A stretch of 64,000 nucleotides of DNA. It comes from Whitmania pigra. Its lineage: Eukaryota > Annelida > Clitellata > Hirudinida > Haemopidae. The notes beneath the pieces are model-generated. The model was not told the origin of the DNA, searched no databases, and saw nothing but the letters and a program-made list of their open reading frames with translations. Positions 1 to 8,176 of the stretch are shown piece by piece (the stretch's first letter is position 1; every line of letters begins with the position of its first letter). Made by a program: the position numbers and the translations under genes. Location of the stretch: contig JAJTWR010000086.1 in NCBI GenBank assembly GCA_021613335.1, forward strand, positions 124,001 to 188,000, written 5' to 3'.

Positions 1-731
1 AAAATTTCTCTACCGATACCGAAATTACCGAACAAGATTTCAACAGTAAAAATATTTATCAATTAACAGATGCTTTGTTTAAAGAAGTTACCGCATTTTA
101 TGCGCGTAAATCTAAAACCATTATAGAAAAGGCTATGCCTGTTTTAACTCAAGTTTTTAATGAACGGGGAGAGCAGATAGAGCAAATTGTAGTGCCGTTT
201 ACAGATGGTATCCGCCATATTCAGGTACCGGTTGAACTTAAAAAAGCTATTGATAATAAGGGGAGAGAAATTACCAAAGCTTTTGAGAAGATGATTGTGC
301 TGGTTTTAATAGACGATAGTTGGAAAGAGCATTTGCGAGAAATGGATGAGTTAAAGCAATCGGTACAAAATGCGGTGTACGAGCAAAAGGATCCATTAAT
401 TATTTACAAAATGGAGGCTTTTAACTTGTTTAAAAATATGCTGAGCGCGTTAAACAAAGAGGTGGTAAGTTTCTTGTTTAAAGGAGGTATCCCGGTGCGG
501 CAAGAACCTGGCGAAATTAAAGAAGCCGTTGCTCCAAGACGCAGGCCAAGCAATATAAAAGCCGGCAAACCAGAGTTAGTACAAAGCGGCTCAAACGGTA
601 TGCCTATGGAAGATACCAGAGAAATGGCTCCGCGGCAACCTGTTAGAAAAGAAGTAAGCGTCGGCCGCAATGAGCAGTGCCCTTGCGGTAGCGGCAAAAA
701 ATACAAAAACTGCCACGGGATAAATGGTTAA
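1..731 (+). CDS. secA: Preprotein translocase subunit SecA, C-terminal part (5' end outside window)
   Basis: ATPase motor that pushes unfolded preproteins through SecYEG. The open frame runs in from the left edge (in frame from base 3) with no start in the window, so only about 240 C-terminal residues are seen. The helical scaffold/wing region is recognisable ([20 protein letters not shown]), then a variable linker, then the zinc-binding SEC-C tail [14 protein letters not shown] just before the stop. That tail binds Zn and contacts SecB or the ribosome in well-studied SecA proteins. No clear terminator follows. The identification is secure. Confidence 0.97.
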   Translation, partial: NFSTDTEITEQDFNSKNIYQLTDALFKEVTAFYARKSKTIIEKAMPVLTQVFNERGEQIEQIVVPFTDGIRHIQVPVELKKAIDNKGREITKAFEKMIVLVLIDDSWKEHLREMDELKQSVQNAVYEQKDPLIIYKMEAFNLFKNMLSALNKEVVSFLFKGGIPVRQEPGEIKEAVAPRRRPSNIKAGKPELVQSGSNGMPMEDTREMAPRQPVRKEVSVGRNEQCPCGSGKKYKNCHGING

Positions 732-1111
732 CAGCCGCTTAAAATATTTTAAAGCCTAAATAGCTGGGGGTATTTTTTTGTTATCTAGATTTAGAAACCG
801 TTTAAAAATAGCTTGTTAAGATTTTATAAAAGAGGCTGCTAAAATAGGCGTAAAAATCATTGGTTTGATTTTCAACAAAAAACTGATGAGACTATGTCAA
901 TTATTGACCTCCGAAGGCAAAATTTGTAGTAGTCTATAACGCTTTTTTGACGTTAAAGCAATTAAGGCATTTTGCCAACCAAATAAAATTATAAAACATG
1001 TACTTTAACCTGCCAACCATGCATTGGTTATATGGCGGGGGGATGAATATCATCCTGATCGGCTCCCTTTTTTTCAGTTTTATTGAGGGTTAAATCGTTT
1101 TAAAACATCTT
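732..1111. other. Intergenic region between secA and the efflux operon
   Basis: 380 bp between convergent genes. It holds a partial copy (793-834) of the short inverted-repeat element at 27374-27479. It also holds a 31-codon plus-strand frame at 998-1093 (MYFNLPTMHWLYGGG then a hydrophobic stretch), which could be a small membrane peptide or the stub of a lost gene. No terminator with a convincing stem and T run was seen. Confidence 0.5.
793..834 (+). repeat. Partial copy of a short inverted-repeat (MITE-like) element
   Basis: About 40 bp starting AGAAACCGTTTAAAAATA match, with a few changes, the reverse complement of the right part of the element at 27374-27479. Only one end is present, so this is a truncated copy. 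Confidence 0.6.
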
Positions 1112-2656
1112 TTAATGCGCCTCGACGGGAACCATTTTTGTCTTAAATTTTTGCAAATAAAGCAAAGGAATCGAGCAAAGCATAATCAGCCCTACTACCC
1201 AATAGGCGTCGTTATAGGTTAGCAAACGCGTTTGTTTAACCACCGCGCCTTCAATGGCTTTGTAAGCCAATTCTTTGGCTTCTAAAGATGTTTTACCTTT
1301 AGCCATAAAAATATTGATCATATTGTTTAAACGCTGAGTAAACGCAGGGTTATATTCGTTAATATTTACCAATAAGTTGTTTCTGTGGAAACCTTCCCGA
1401 AGGTGTATCAGCGTGGTTAAAGCCGCAATGCCAAACGAGCCCCCCAGCTGCCGCATCATGTTATTAAGACCTACTCCTTGCCCAATCTCCGCGCCTTTTA
1501 AATCTTGTATGGCCAAAGTAGTTAAAGGAACAAACAACAAGGCCATCCCAATACCTCGGCTAATTAAGGGTAAAAAGAAATCGCCGATGCCTGATGCGAG
1601 CGTAGATTTGCTTAGCATATTACAGAATACAAAAAATAAAAACAGACCTACCGTAGCTATAAATTGCACCGGCAATCTTTTTTTTAAGGCCATCCCTACA
1701 AAAGGCATCATAACAATGGTACACAAACCGCCAGGAAGCATTAACTTCCCTGTTTGCAAAGGAGAAAAGCCTAGCAAGTTTTGGCAAAAAATGGGAAACA
1801 CAAATATCGAGCCGTATAAACCGAAGCCCAACAAAAAAGAGGTAAACATTCCTATCGAAAAACTGCGATGCCTCATGATTTTGAAATTAACAATAGGGTA
1901 ATCTGTGCTTAGCTCGCGCCAAATAAACAACAATATTCCCAACACCGAAATTATCGAAAGCGCCGTAATATAAGGCGTTGCAAACCAATCTTCGCTTTCG
2001 CCTTTTTCCAATACCGTTTGCAGGCTGCCCACCGATGCGGCTAGCAAGATAATTCCCAACCAATCTATAGGCGCGCCTTTTCCGTCTTTGGGCGTTTCTC
2101 TTACAAAGATGTAGGTACAATAAACCGCTATAATACCTATCGGAATATTTACGTAGAAAATCCATGGCCAATCGCTTACTTCCAAAATATAACCCCCAAC
2201 GGTTGGGCCTATAGTTGGGCCTACAACAGCGCCCAAACCAAATAAGGCGGTAGCAATGCCTACATCTTCGCGAGGCCATGTTTCAATTAAAATTGTTTGC
2301 CCGGTTGATATAAGCCCTCCGCCGGCCAAACCTTGAATAATGCGGAAAATTATCAACTCGTTCAACGAGACGGCATTGCCGCAAAGAAACGAAGCGACGG
2401 TAAATAATATGATAGAGGCCAGAAAGTAGTTTTTTCTGCCAAACCGACTCCCTAACCAGCCCGACATAGGCAAAACAATAACATTGGCAACCGCATAGCC
2501 TGTTGATAACCAGGCAATATCTTCTAATGTTGCTCCCAAATTGCCTTGAATTTGTGGGATTGCTACAATTACAATGGTGGTATCAATAAGCTCCAGCAAC
2601 GCTGCGGTAATAACCGTAAACGTAATAATCCATTTTTTAAACCCTACTTCGGCCAT
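1112..2656 (-). CDS. DHA2-family MFS drug exporter (EmrB/QacA type)
   Basis: A 514-aa inner-membrane proton antiporter with about 14 hydrophobic segments, the normal size of the 14-TM DHA2 family. Motif A after TM2 reads SGWLGSRFGRKNYF, and GLGAVVGPTIGPTVGG is the antiporter motif C region in TM5. It is the last gene of a TetR/TolC/HlyD/MFS operon; the adaptor stop lies 12 bp upstream of its ATG. With the HlyD protein it should form an EmrAB-TolC-like tripartite pump for lipophilic drugs. The substrate cannot be read from sequence. The frame looks intact, unlike the outer-membrane partner in the same operon. Confidence 0.92.
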   Translation of the reverse strand: MAEVGFKKWIITFTVITAALLELIDTTIVIVAIPQIQGNLGATLEDIAWLSTGYAVANVIVLPMSGWLGSRFGRKNYFLASIILFTVASFLCGNAVSLNELIIFRIIQGLAGGGLISTGQTILIETWPREDVGIATALFGLGAVVGPTIGPTVGGYILEVSDWPWIFYVNIPIGIIAVYCTYIFVRETPKDGKGAPIDWLGIILLAASVGSLQTVLEKGESEDWFATPYITALSIISVLGILLFIWRELSTDYPIVNFKIMRHRSFSIGMFTSFLLGFGLYGSIFVFPIFCQNLLGFSPLQTGKLMLPGGLCTIVMMPFVGMALKKRLPVQFIATVGLFLFFVFCNMLSKSTLASGIGDFFLPLISRGIGMALLFVPLTTLAIQDLKGAEIGQGVGLNNMMRQLGGSFGIAALTTLIHLREGFHRNNLLVNINEYNPAFTQRLNNMINIFMAKGKTSLEAKELAYKAIEGAVVKQTRLLTYNDAYWVVGLIMLCSIPLLYLQKFKTKMVPVEAH

Positions 2657-2667
2657 TTTTTACAGGA

Positions 2668-3711
2668 TTAAACAGCTATCGATACTCTTACGCTCATGCC
2701 CGGACGTAGTTTTTCCAACAGTTGTTTGTCGGCGTTTTTGATTTTTATTTTTACAGGAACACGTTGTATAACTTTTACGAAGTTGCCCGTAGCATTATCT
2801 GGCGGCAATAATGAGTTTTTTGCTCCAGTAATTGGAGAAAAATTATAAACCTCGCCGTTAATTTCTTCTTTTGGATAAGCATCTACGCCGATTTTTACAA
2901 GCGAACCGTTTTTTATCTTCTCCAATTGGGTTTCTTTAAAATTGGCGATCACATACAAACTGTTATTGTTTACAATAGAAAATAATGGTTGACCGGCTTG
3001 TACAAATTGGCCTTTTTGGATATTTTTTTTAGAAGCGATTCCTGTTACAGGAGCTTTAATTTGGGTGTATGATAATTGCAGTTTTGCAAAATCTACCTCA
3101 GATTGGCGACGGTAAACATTGTTGTTGCTTACCAAAAGTTGCGAGCGGGAGGCGGCGGCTTGCTTAAGGGTCGCATTGTACTGATTTAGAGCTGTATCAT
3201 AAGCTGCTTGTGCGCCTTCTTTTTGAGCTTTTACCTGGTCAAAAGCCTGTTGGGTAACAGCATCGTCTTTAATTAAATTAGCGTAACGATTGTAATCTTT
3301 TTGTGCCAGATTTAATTTTATGCGAGCGGCCTCAATATTGGCTTTTGCAACCTCGGTATTTGCCAGCATGACTGCAATTTGGGCTTCAGACACGCCAACT
3401 CCCGCGTTAGCGCCCATTTGTTCGGCCATGGCTTGTTTTAATTTAATTTTATAATCGTCATCATCAAGCGTTACCAAAATATCTCCTTCATTAACTTTTG
3501 TGTTTTCTTCAAAATTGATGTCTTTGATATACCCTCCAACTCTTGAAATGACAGGACTGATATCGCCATCAATTTGAGCGTTATCGGTATCAACATGTTT
3601 AATGCGGTATAGATATTCTTTAAAGCCAAAAATACCGCCAATTAGAATTAGTCCTCCCAAAATAAAAGGAATTACTTTATTTTTTTTCTTGGGTTTTTGT
3701 TTAGTTGTCAT
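2668..3711 (-). CDS. HlyD/EmrA-family periplasmic adaptor (membrane fusion protein)
   Basis: 347 aa. One N-terminal transmembrane anchor (residues about 14-32) is followed by the lipoyl-type half motif (VDTDNAQIDGDISPVISRVGG), a coiled-coil hairpin rich in Ala/Gln/Lys (about 90-205), the second lipoyl half (IKAPVTGIASKKNIQKGQFV) and a beta-barrel domain (NFKETQLEKI). This order is that of EmrA. It bridges the MFS pump to an outer-membrane channel. It starts 11 bp after the TolC-like gene ends, so the genes are almost certainly co-transcribed. Complete and of normal length. Confidence 0.93.
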   Translation of the reverse strand: MTTKQKPKKKNKVIPFILGGLILIGGIFGFKEYLYRIKHVDTDNAQIDGDISPVISRVGGYIKDINFEENTKVNEGDILVTLDDDDYKIKLKQAMAEQMGANAGVGVSEAQIAVMLANTEVAKANIEAARIKLNLAQKDYNRYANLIKDDAVTQQAFDQVKAQKEGAQAAYDTALNQYNATLKQAAASRSQLLVSNNNVYRRQSEVDFAKLQLSYTQIKAPVTGIASKKNIQKGQFVQAGQPLFSIVNNNSLYVIANFKETQLEKIKNGSLVKIGVDAYPKEEINGEVYNFSPITGAKNSLLPPDNATGNFVKVIQRVPVKIKIKNADKQLLEKLRPGMSVRVSIAV

Positions 3712-3722
3712 TATTGTATTTA

Positions 3723-4781
3723 TTAGGGTATTAATTCACAGATTTTTTCGGTTGATTTTAATCGATAAAAGGCCAATTGCGAATCGGCTTTTGCATCTTC
3801 CAAGTCAACTTTAGCTTGATAAAGTATCGTTTCGGCATCAATAAGATCGGTTAGCGGCGCAAGGTTGTTTTTGTATTTTGAGATTAACAGCCGGTTGTTT
3901 TCTGCCGCCTGCCTAACAGCGGATGCAAGCATCTCGATTTTTTTTAAGGCCAAATCAAAATTTTGATTATTTTTATTTACTTCCGATTTTACCTGATCGA
4001 GCAAAATGCTTTTTTGAATATTTATTTCTGCTTGTTGAATCCTTCCTTCTGCAATTTTATTTTTGCTGCCCCAAAGGGTTCTAAAACTCCAACTTAAATT
4101 AGCCCCATAGTAACCGGTATTAAATATTGTTTTGGGAATAACGTTACCGTTGAGGCTGGGGTAAAAACTGGCGGTCAACTCAAAAGTTGGCAGGGCATTG
4201 GCTTGTTGAAGTTGAAAACCGGGCCCCTCGTTTTTAGTTACAATGCCTTGCTTAAAAAATTGTTCCGCTTGTTTTATTTGTTGGGCTGCAGATTGCAAGT
4301 TTTGCATAACAATTTTTTTGCTTGGCAATACTTTGTACGGGTTATAATAGAAACTGATTATTGCAAAAGCCATCTCTTCATTGTCTTTTTCGGCGTTTAA
4401 GCCGGGCGCATGGATAAGCGATTTGGCAGATTCTTTAACCCATTTTAACTTGCCTCCGCTATGCGAGGGCCGCATTAAAGCTGCCCTACCTATAAACGTA
4501 CTAGAATGCTGTGGCAATATAATTGGGTTGCCGCTGTTCGTGCTTATATTTAACCGAATTTCGGCATAATTGTACTTTAAACTAATGTTACCTTTAAGCA
4601 AAATTTCTTCTTTAGGAGTTTCCAAGCGCGCGTTAAACCGATTGATTAATTTAAGGTTTTTGCTGTTGGCTATTCCTTGCTCAAAGGCTTGCAAAAGCGT
4701 AATTTGCTTTGTATTTTGGGCGTCAACCGCAAAGGGAAGCATGAACGCAAAAACAAGCATTTTTAATTCATCAACAATCAT
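3723..4781 (-). CDS. TolC-family outer-membrane efflux protein with internal deletion
   Basis: 352 aa with an N-terminal signal peptide (cleavage near AVDAQ; Met8 is an alternative start). The two parts are clearly TolC-like: LQAFEQGIANSKNLKLINR at the front and KNNLAPLTDLIDAETILYQA near the end. Family members are usually about 430-450 aa. Here residues near 193-198 jump straight from the first-half helix (FQLQQAN) to the start of the second repeat (LPTFELTASFYPS), so roughly 80-90 residues of helical barrel are missing without loss of frame. Several normally conserved positions are also unusual (MRPSHSGGKLKWV). It may no longer form a working tunnel. Same operon as the adaptor and the pump. 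Confidence 0.85.
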   Translation of the reverse strand: MIVDELKMLVFAFMLPFAVDAQNTKQITLLQAFEQGIANSKNLKLINRFNARLETPKEEILLKGNISLKYNYAEIRLNISTNSGNPIILPQHSSTFIGRAALMRPSHSGGKLKWVKESAKSLIHAPGLNAEKDNEEMAFAIISFYYNPYKVLPSKKIVMQNLQSAAQQIKQAEQFFKQGIVTKNEGPGFQLQQANALPTFELTASFYPSLNGNVIPKTIFNTGYYGANLSWSFRTLWGSKNKIAEGRIQQAEINIQKSILLDQVKSEVNKNNQNFDLALKKIEMLASAVRQAAENNRLLISKYKNNLAPLTDLIDAETILYQAKVDLEDAKADSQLAFYRLKSTEKICELIP

Positions 4782-4782
4782 T

Positions 4783-5415
4783 TTAAACCATTAAATAAGA
4801 TTTAACGGGTTCTTGTAAAAATCCTGTAATCCGTAAACTCAATTCTTCAAGATGTTTTTTGTTATTTATATCAAATTTAGGGTTGTCAATTATGCAGTCG
4901 GGGTGTTGGGAAACAATAAAAGAGACCCCTACGATGGTAGAGATCAGCATGTGTACATCTGTTTTTCTGAAATTTCCGTCCGCCACCCCCGTATCAATGA
5001 TTTCTTCAATTACTTTGTGATTTTCTGCGATGGCTTTTTTAATTTTGACGAAAATTTCAGGCCTTTGATGTAAAAAAGGCTCCTTGTACATCATTTTTTG
5101 GAAGTCCGGGTTTGCGAGTACTTTGGTTACATAATATTCAATTAATTTCATTATTTTTTCCTTGTCAGGGACCTTGAGAAGACAAATTTCTTGGAGTATA
5201 TTTTTATGGTTTGAAATCTTAGCTTCTATAAGTTCTAAAAATACCCCCTCTTTGCTGCCTAAATAGTAATTGATCATAGCTATGTTGGCTCCTGATTCTT
5301 TGGAAATTTGACTTGTTGAGGTTCCTTCAAATCCAAATCCGGCTAATAGCTTTTCTGCCGCCGCTAGTATTCTGGTTTTTTTGTCTGTTTTTTTGATTAT
5401 TTTTAACCTGAACAA
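4783..5415 (-). CDS. TetR-family transcriptional regulator of the efflux operon
   Basis: 210 aa. The N-terminal helix-turn-helix fits TetR: RILAAAEKLLAGFGFEGTST, then ISKESGANIAMINYYLGSKE, followed by an all-helical ligand-binding domain. The start is TTG at 5415: a stop codon lies just upstream in frame and the next ATG is inside the HTH, so this non-ATG start is forced. The start codon lies inside the 30-bp palindrome at 5413-5442, which suggests autorepression. First gene of the efflux operon; its stop is one base from the TolC-like start. The ligand is unknown. Confidence 0.9.
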   Translation of the reverse strand: MFRLKIIKKTDKKTRILAAAEKLLAGFGFEGTSTSQISKESGANIAMINYYLGSKEGVFLELIEAKISNHKNILQEICLLKVPDKEKIMKLIEYYVTKVLANPDFQKMMYKEPFLHQRPEIFVKIKKAIAENHKVIEEIIDTGVADGNFRKTDVHMLISTIVGVSFIVSQHPDCIIDNPKFDINNKKHLEELSLRITGFLQEPVKSYLMV

Positions 5416-5442
5416 TATTAATCAATCGATTGGTTAATATTG
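5413..5442. promoter_or_regulatory. Palindromic operator for the TetR regulator
   Basis: 30-bp inverted repeat with left arm CAATATTAATCAATC and right arm GATTGGTTAATATTG; 14 of 15 pairs match. The core CCAATCGATTGG-like centre resembles TetR operators. It overlaps the TTG start of the regulator and contains a -7-like TAATATTG, so bound repressor would block both initiation and start codon. Confidence 0.75.
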
Positions 5443-5878
5443 TGCTTTTATCTCTCGTTTGACTAAATGATGACAAACGTCGTCGCAGGTTAGATTACTT
5501 AGAAACAGTCTTTTGGCGACTAAATTTTTGGTTAATAATTCAAGTTGCTCAATAGTTTTTTTAACTGCAATCTAAAGATGGCGCACATTCAAATTACAAG
5601 CGCAATAGGTTATGGCCTTCCCCATAAAACAGGAACAATTTAAATTAGAGAAGAGGGTAATTATTTCATAATTTAACCCGAGTTCGGTTTAAGCAGCGAG
5701 GAATAATTGATTTTTTTGTTGTTCAAATTGAATGTTTAAGGGTGGTTTTTTAAGGAAAAAGGAATAAGCAGTTAAGGCTGTGTTTATAATAATTTGATTA
5801 TTAATTAAATATAAAAATCAAGCGTTTATTATGCTTATGAACACTATTTTTCATCTTTTTTCTTATCCCGAGTTCAGG
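5416..5878. other. Intergenic region between the efflux operon and the AAA+ cassette
   Basis: 463 bp. It contains most of the TetR operator and, from about 5677 to 5880, a short element with terminal repeats related to the IS982-like relic. The remainder is AT-rich with no convincing gene. Confidence 0.6.
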
Positions 5879-5880
5879 TT
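5677..5880. mobile_element. MITE-like remnant of an IS982-like element
   Basis: A roughly 200-bp piece with imperfect terminal inverted repeats. The left end reads AACCCGAGTTCGGTTTAAG; the right end, on the minus strand, reads AACCTGAACTCGGGATAAG, with 14 of 19 positions equal. The right part (5814-5865) is a 52-bp exact match to 11892-11943, which encodes the first residues (MKNSVHKHNKRLIL) of the transposase relic there. The right end reaches the stop codon of the AAA+ gene. Confidence 0.65.
5814..5865. repeat. 52-bp exact direct repeat, copy 1
   Basis: Identical base for base to 11892-11943 and in the same orientation. On the minus strand it carries the start codon and first codons of an IS982-like transposase. 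The two copies bracket the AAA+ cassette. Confidence 0.9.
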
Positions 5881-7432
5881 AAATAATAATTGAACGTTTG
5901 CCAATAACTTTGTCATTCGGCGAAGCGTTCCAAGAAATTCCTGATGCAGGAACTGCTCTTTCTCGTCCCCAAATTCTGATAGCTTCAATTTTTTCGGGCG
6001 CTGTTTTGCTCAGCGGAACAATATTTCTGAAACACTTTTCAAACAATTCGTCATTTACAATACTATCACCGTGAATTACGGCTTGAATTGCAACATCTCT
6101 AACTGCTCCTTCAAGGTCAGAACCGGCAAAACCGTCAGAACTTTCAACAAGTTTGCTGAAAGTTGGGTCAGAAGGATTAGGCAGTAAATTACGTTTGATG
6201 TATAAATTAATGATGTCTTTTCGTTCTTCTTCGGCAGGCAAGTCCACAAAAAACAATTCGTCAAAACGTCCTCGTCTTAGTAATTCGGGGGGCAGCTTGC
6301 TCACATCGTTTGCCGTTGATACAACAAAAACTTTAGCCAAACTTTCCTGTAACCAAAACAAAAATTGCCCCACCATTCGCGTTGATGTTCCTCCGTCATT
6401 TGCGCCTGTTGCGCCCGAAAGACCTTTTTCAATTTCATCAATCCATAAAACGCAAGGCGCCGCATTGTCAGCAGAAGCCAATGCTTCTTTCAATCTGTTT
6501 TCTGATTGCCCTAAATATTGTCCTTGAATGGCTGCAAGGTCAAGACGATAGAGCGGTAAATTCCAATTAGCGGCAATAAATTTAGCCGATAATGATTTAC
6601 CGCAACCCGGAACGCCAACCAGTAAAACGCCTCTGGGCGGTCGCATTTTTCTTGCTTTGAGGTCGGCTGTCAAAAGTTGTTTTTGATTGTCAAGCCAAGA
6701 TTGAAGTCCGCTAAGACCTGCAACTGAAAGGGTAGAAGGGTCAAGTTTTACTTTTTCCAATCCTGATATATCGCTGAATAATTTATCTTTTGCGTTGCTT
6801 AATTCTTTGATGTCGTTTTTTGTCAAAGAACCTTTAGCCATTTGAGTTGCCAAAACATTTTCGGCTTCAATCTTTGTCATATTGGCTAAAATAGTTGCCG
6901 CCATTTTATAATCTGTTTCATCCCATTCAAGCGGAATTGAGCCTTTGTAAGGAGTAACGCATTCTTTAACCACTTCCAACATTTCTTCTTCGTTGGGCGC
7001 ATCCAGGGTTATGGTCATCCCTAAACGTTGCAATTGCGGCCAAATGCTTTTGGTTGTAATCAGACAGATGCTTCCGCTTCTTTCAATTGCCTGAACAACG
7101 CAATCGTAAATATGCCGTGAAACCAAATTATCATCTTCAAGGTCGCTTACCTCTGTAAAAACAAAAGTCAGGTTTTGTCTTTGGGCGATATTCTGAACGG
7201 CATAATCCAACCCGCCCGCTACCGAACGGTCGTCATTTACGCTTTTCTTGGTTTTAATATCCATGGTTCCGTGCGACAAACTATGCACATAAATAGGAAT
7301 ATTGATTTCTTCAGCTAATTGTTGGACAACTTCCAAAACCCTTGCTCTCTCAATGCTTCGTATGGATATAAAAGGTATTCTTGCTCTGAACATTCGCAAA
7401 AGCGAGGTCTTAAATTCTGCTTTAGTCGCCAT
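5879..7432 (-). CDS. Ycf46-like AAA+ ATPase
   Basis: 517 aa. The N-terminal half (about 1-230) is a degenerate P-loop-like domain without a Walker A motif, as in Ycf46 proteins. The C-terminal half is a classical AAA module: Walker A GVPGCGKS (273-280), Walker B CVLWIDEIEKG (DE at 332-333), sensor 1 around Asn375 (VSTANDV) and arginine-finger region RRGRF (386-390). All catalytic residues are present. It is the last gene of a five-gene cassette and starts one base after the 177-aa gene ends. It probably remodels or unfolds a partner encoded in the cassette; the substrate is unknown. Confidence 0.88.
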   Translation of the reverse strand: MATKAEFKTSLLRMFRARIPFISIRSIERARVLEVVQQLAEEINIPIYVHSLSHGTMDIKTKKSVNDDRSVAGGLDYAVQNIAQRQNLTFVFTEVSDLEDDNLVSRHIYDCVVQAIERSGSICLITTKSIWPQLQRLGMTITLDAPNEEEMLEVVKECVTPYKGSIPLEWDETDYKMAATILANMTKIEAENVLATQMAKGSLTKNDIKELSNAKDKLFSDISGLEKVKLDPSTLSVAGLSGLQSWLDNQKQLLTADLKARKMRPPRGVLLVGVPGCGKSLSAKFIAANWNLPLYRLDLAAIQGQYLGQSENRLKEALASADNAAPCVLWIDEIEKGLSGATGANDGGTSTRMVGQFLFWLQESLAKVFVVSTANDVSKLPPELLRRGRFDELFFVDLPAEEERKDIINLYIKRNLLPNPSDPTFSKLVESSDGFAGSDLEGAVRDVAIQAVIHGDSIVNDELFEKCFRNIVPLSKTAPEKIEAIRIWGRERAVPASGISWNASPNDKVIGKRSIII

Positions 7433-7433
7433 T

Positions 7434-7967
7434 TTAAAATATTATTTTTCTCCCTGTGGGCGGAATAGGTTCACTTGTGTTTTTTTGTTTACTCTTTTTA
7501 TCCGTTTGCAGTTCCTGCGGAATATCGTTAAGCCCGAATGTGTTTAGCAATATCAACATTTTTTCCCTGCCGTTGGATATTTTGGAAACATTGTCCTTTA
7601 GTGATTTTTTGATTTCAGCAACAAAATCTTCAAGGTCTTTTTTCAACGTTTTTTTCAAATCTTCGGGCAGTCCTTTTACGGAAACAAACTTTAATAAGGG
7701 ATAAAGATTTTGCTTTCCGTTGCGCAAAGCAATTTCAAAATCATCTTCTGTCCTGAAGTTCTGAAACCGAAAAGAATGCTGGAATTTATCAAGCCAAGTT
7801 TTCTTTCTTTTCTTGTAAACTTCCTCAACCCTTGAATAAAAACGAAAAGCAGTTCCCCCATCAACTGTAAAACTCCCATTGTTCATCTCTTCAATAACCG
7901 TATCATCGCCGGCTCCGAATTTATCAAGCAGATTTGCCCACTCAGAATATGTTGTTAGCGCTGCCAT
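7434..7967 (-). CDS. Conserved-looking hypothetical protein of the AAA+ cassette (177 aa)
   Basis: Family not recognised. A soluble protein with no signal peptide or membrane segment. It opens with MAALTTYSEWANLLDKFGAG, has a Lys/Glu-rich, probably coiled-coil middle (LPEDLKKTLKKDLEDFVAEI), and ends in a flexible tail (TSEPIPPTGRKIIF). Its ATG overlaps the expected stop of the small upstream gene in a TAATG arrangement, and its stop is one base from the ATPase start, so translational coupling is likely. It could be an adaptor or substrate of the ATPase; that is inference from position only. Confidence 0.7.
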   Translation of the reverse strand: MAALTTYSEWANLLDKFGAGDDTVIEEMNNGSFTVDGGTAFRFYSRVEEVYKKRKKTWLDKFQHSFRFQNFRTEDDFEIALRNGKQNLYPLLKFVSVKGLPEDLKKTLKKDLEDFVAEIKKSLKDNVSKISNGREKMLILLNTFGLNDIPQELQTDKKSKQKNTSEPIPPTGRKIIF

Positions 7968-8157
7968 TATTGCTGTTTAATTCTTGGATTTATAAATTGA
8001 TTTGGCGGCACGATATCCCAATCAGGAAATTTTGCTTTTCCAATTTCAGCTTCTGTTCCGTTTCGAAAAAGATTTGGCTTTACCGTATTTTTTTTTTCAG
8101 TTCGCGATTGGTGTTTTCAGATTGTTCTGAATTATCCCCTAAAATTATTTTGTTCAT
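7967..8157 (-). pseudogene. Small gene (about 63 codons) interrupted at an A10 tract
   Basis: From ATG 8157 the minus strand reads MNKIILGDNSEQSENTNREL, then lysines, and stops early after a run of ten A (T10 on plus, 8088-8097). With one extra A the frame continues through NTVKPNLFRNGTEAEIGKAK and FPDWDIVPPNQFINPRIKQQ to a TAA that overlaps the next ATG (7965-7967). The protein-like extension and the exact stop/start overlap show the gene was once intact, or still is through slippage on the A tract. A sequencing error in the homopolymer is the other explanation. Confidence 0.7.
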
Positions 8158-8176
8158 TCTTTTTGAATTTTAAATG

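Noticed and set aside
1377..1901. Plus-strand frame opposite the MFS gene (174 codons)
   Set aside because: Antisense shadow of a clearly recognised membrane protein gene.
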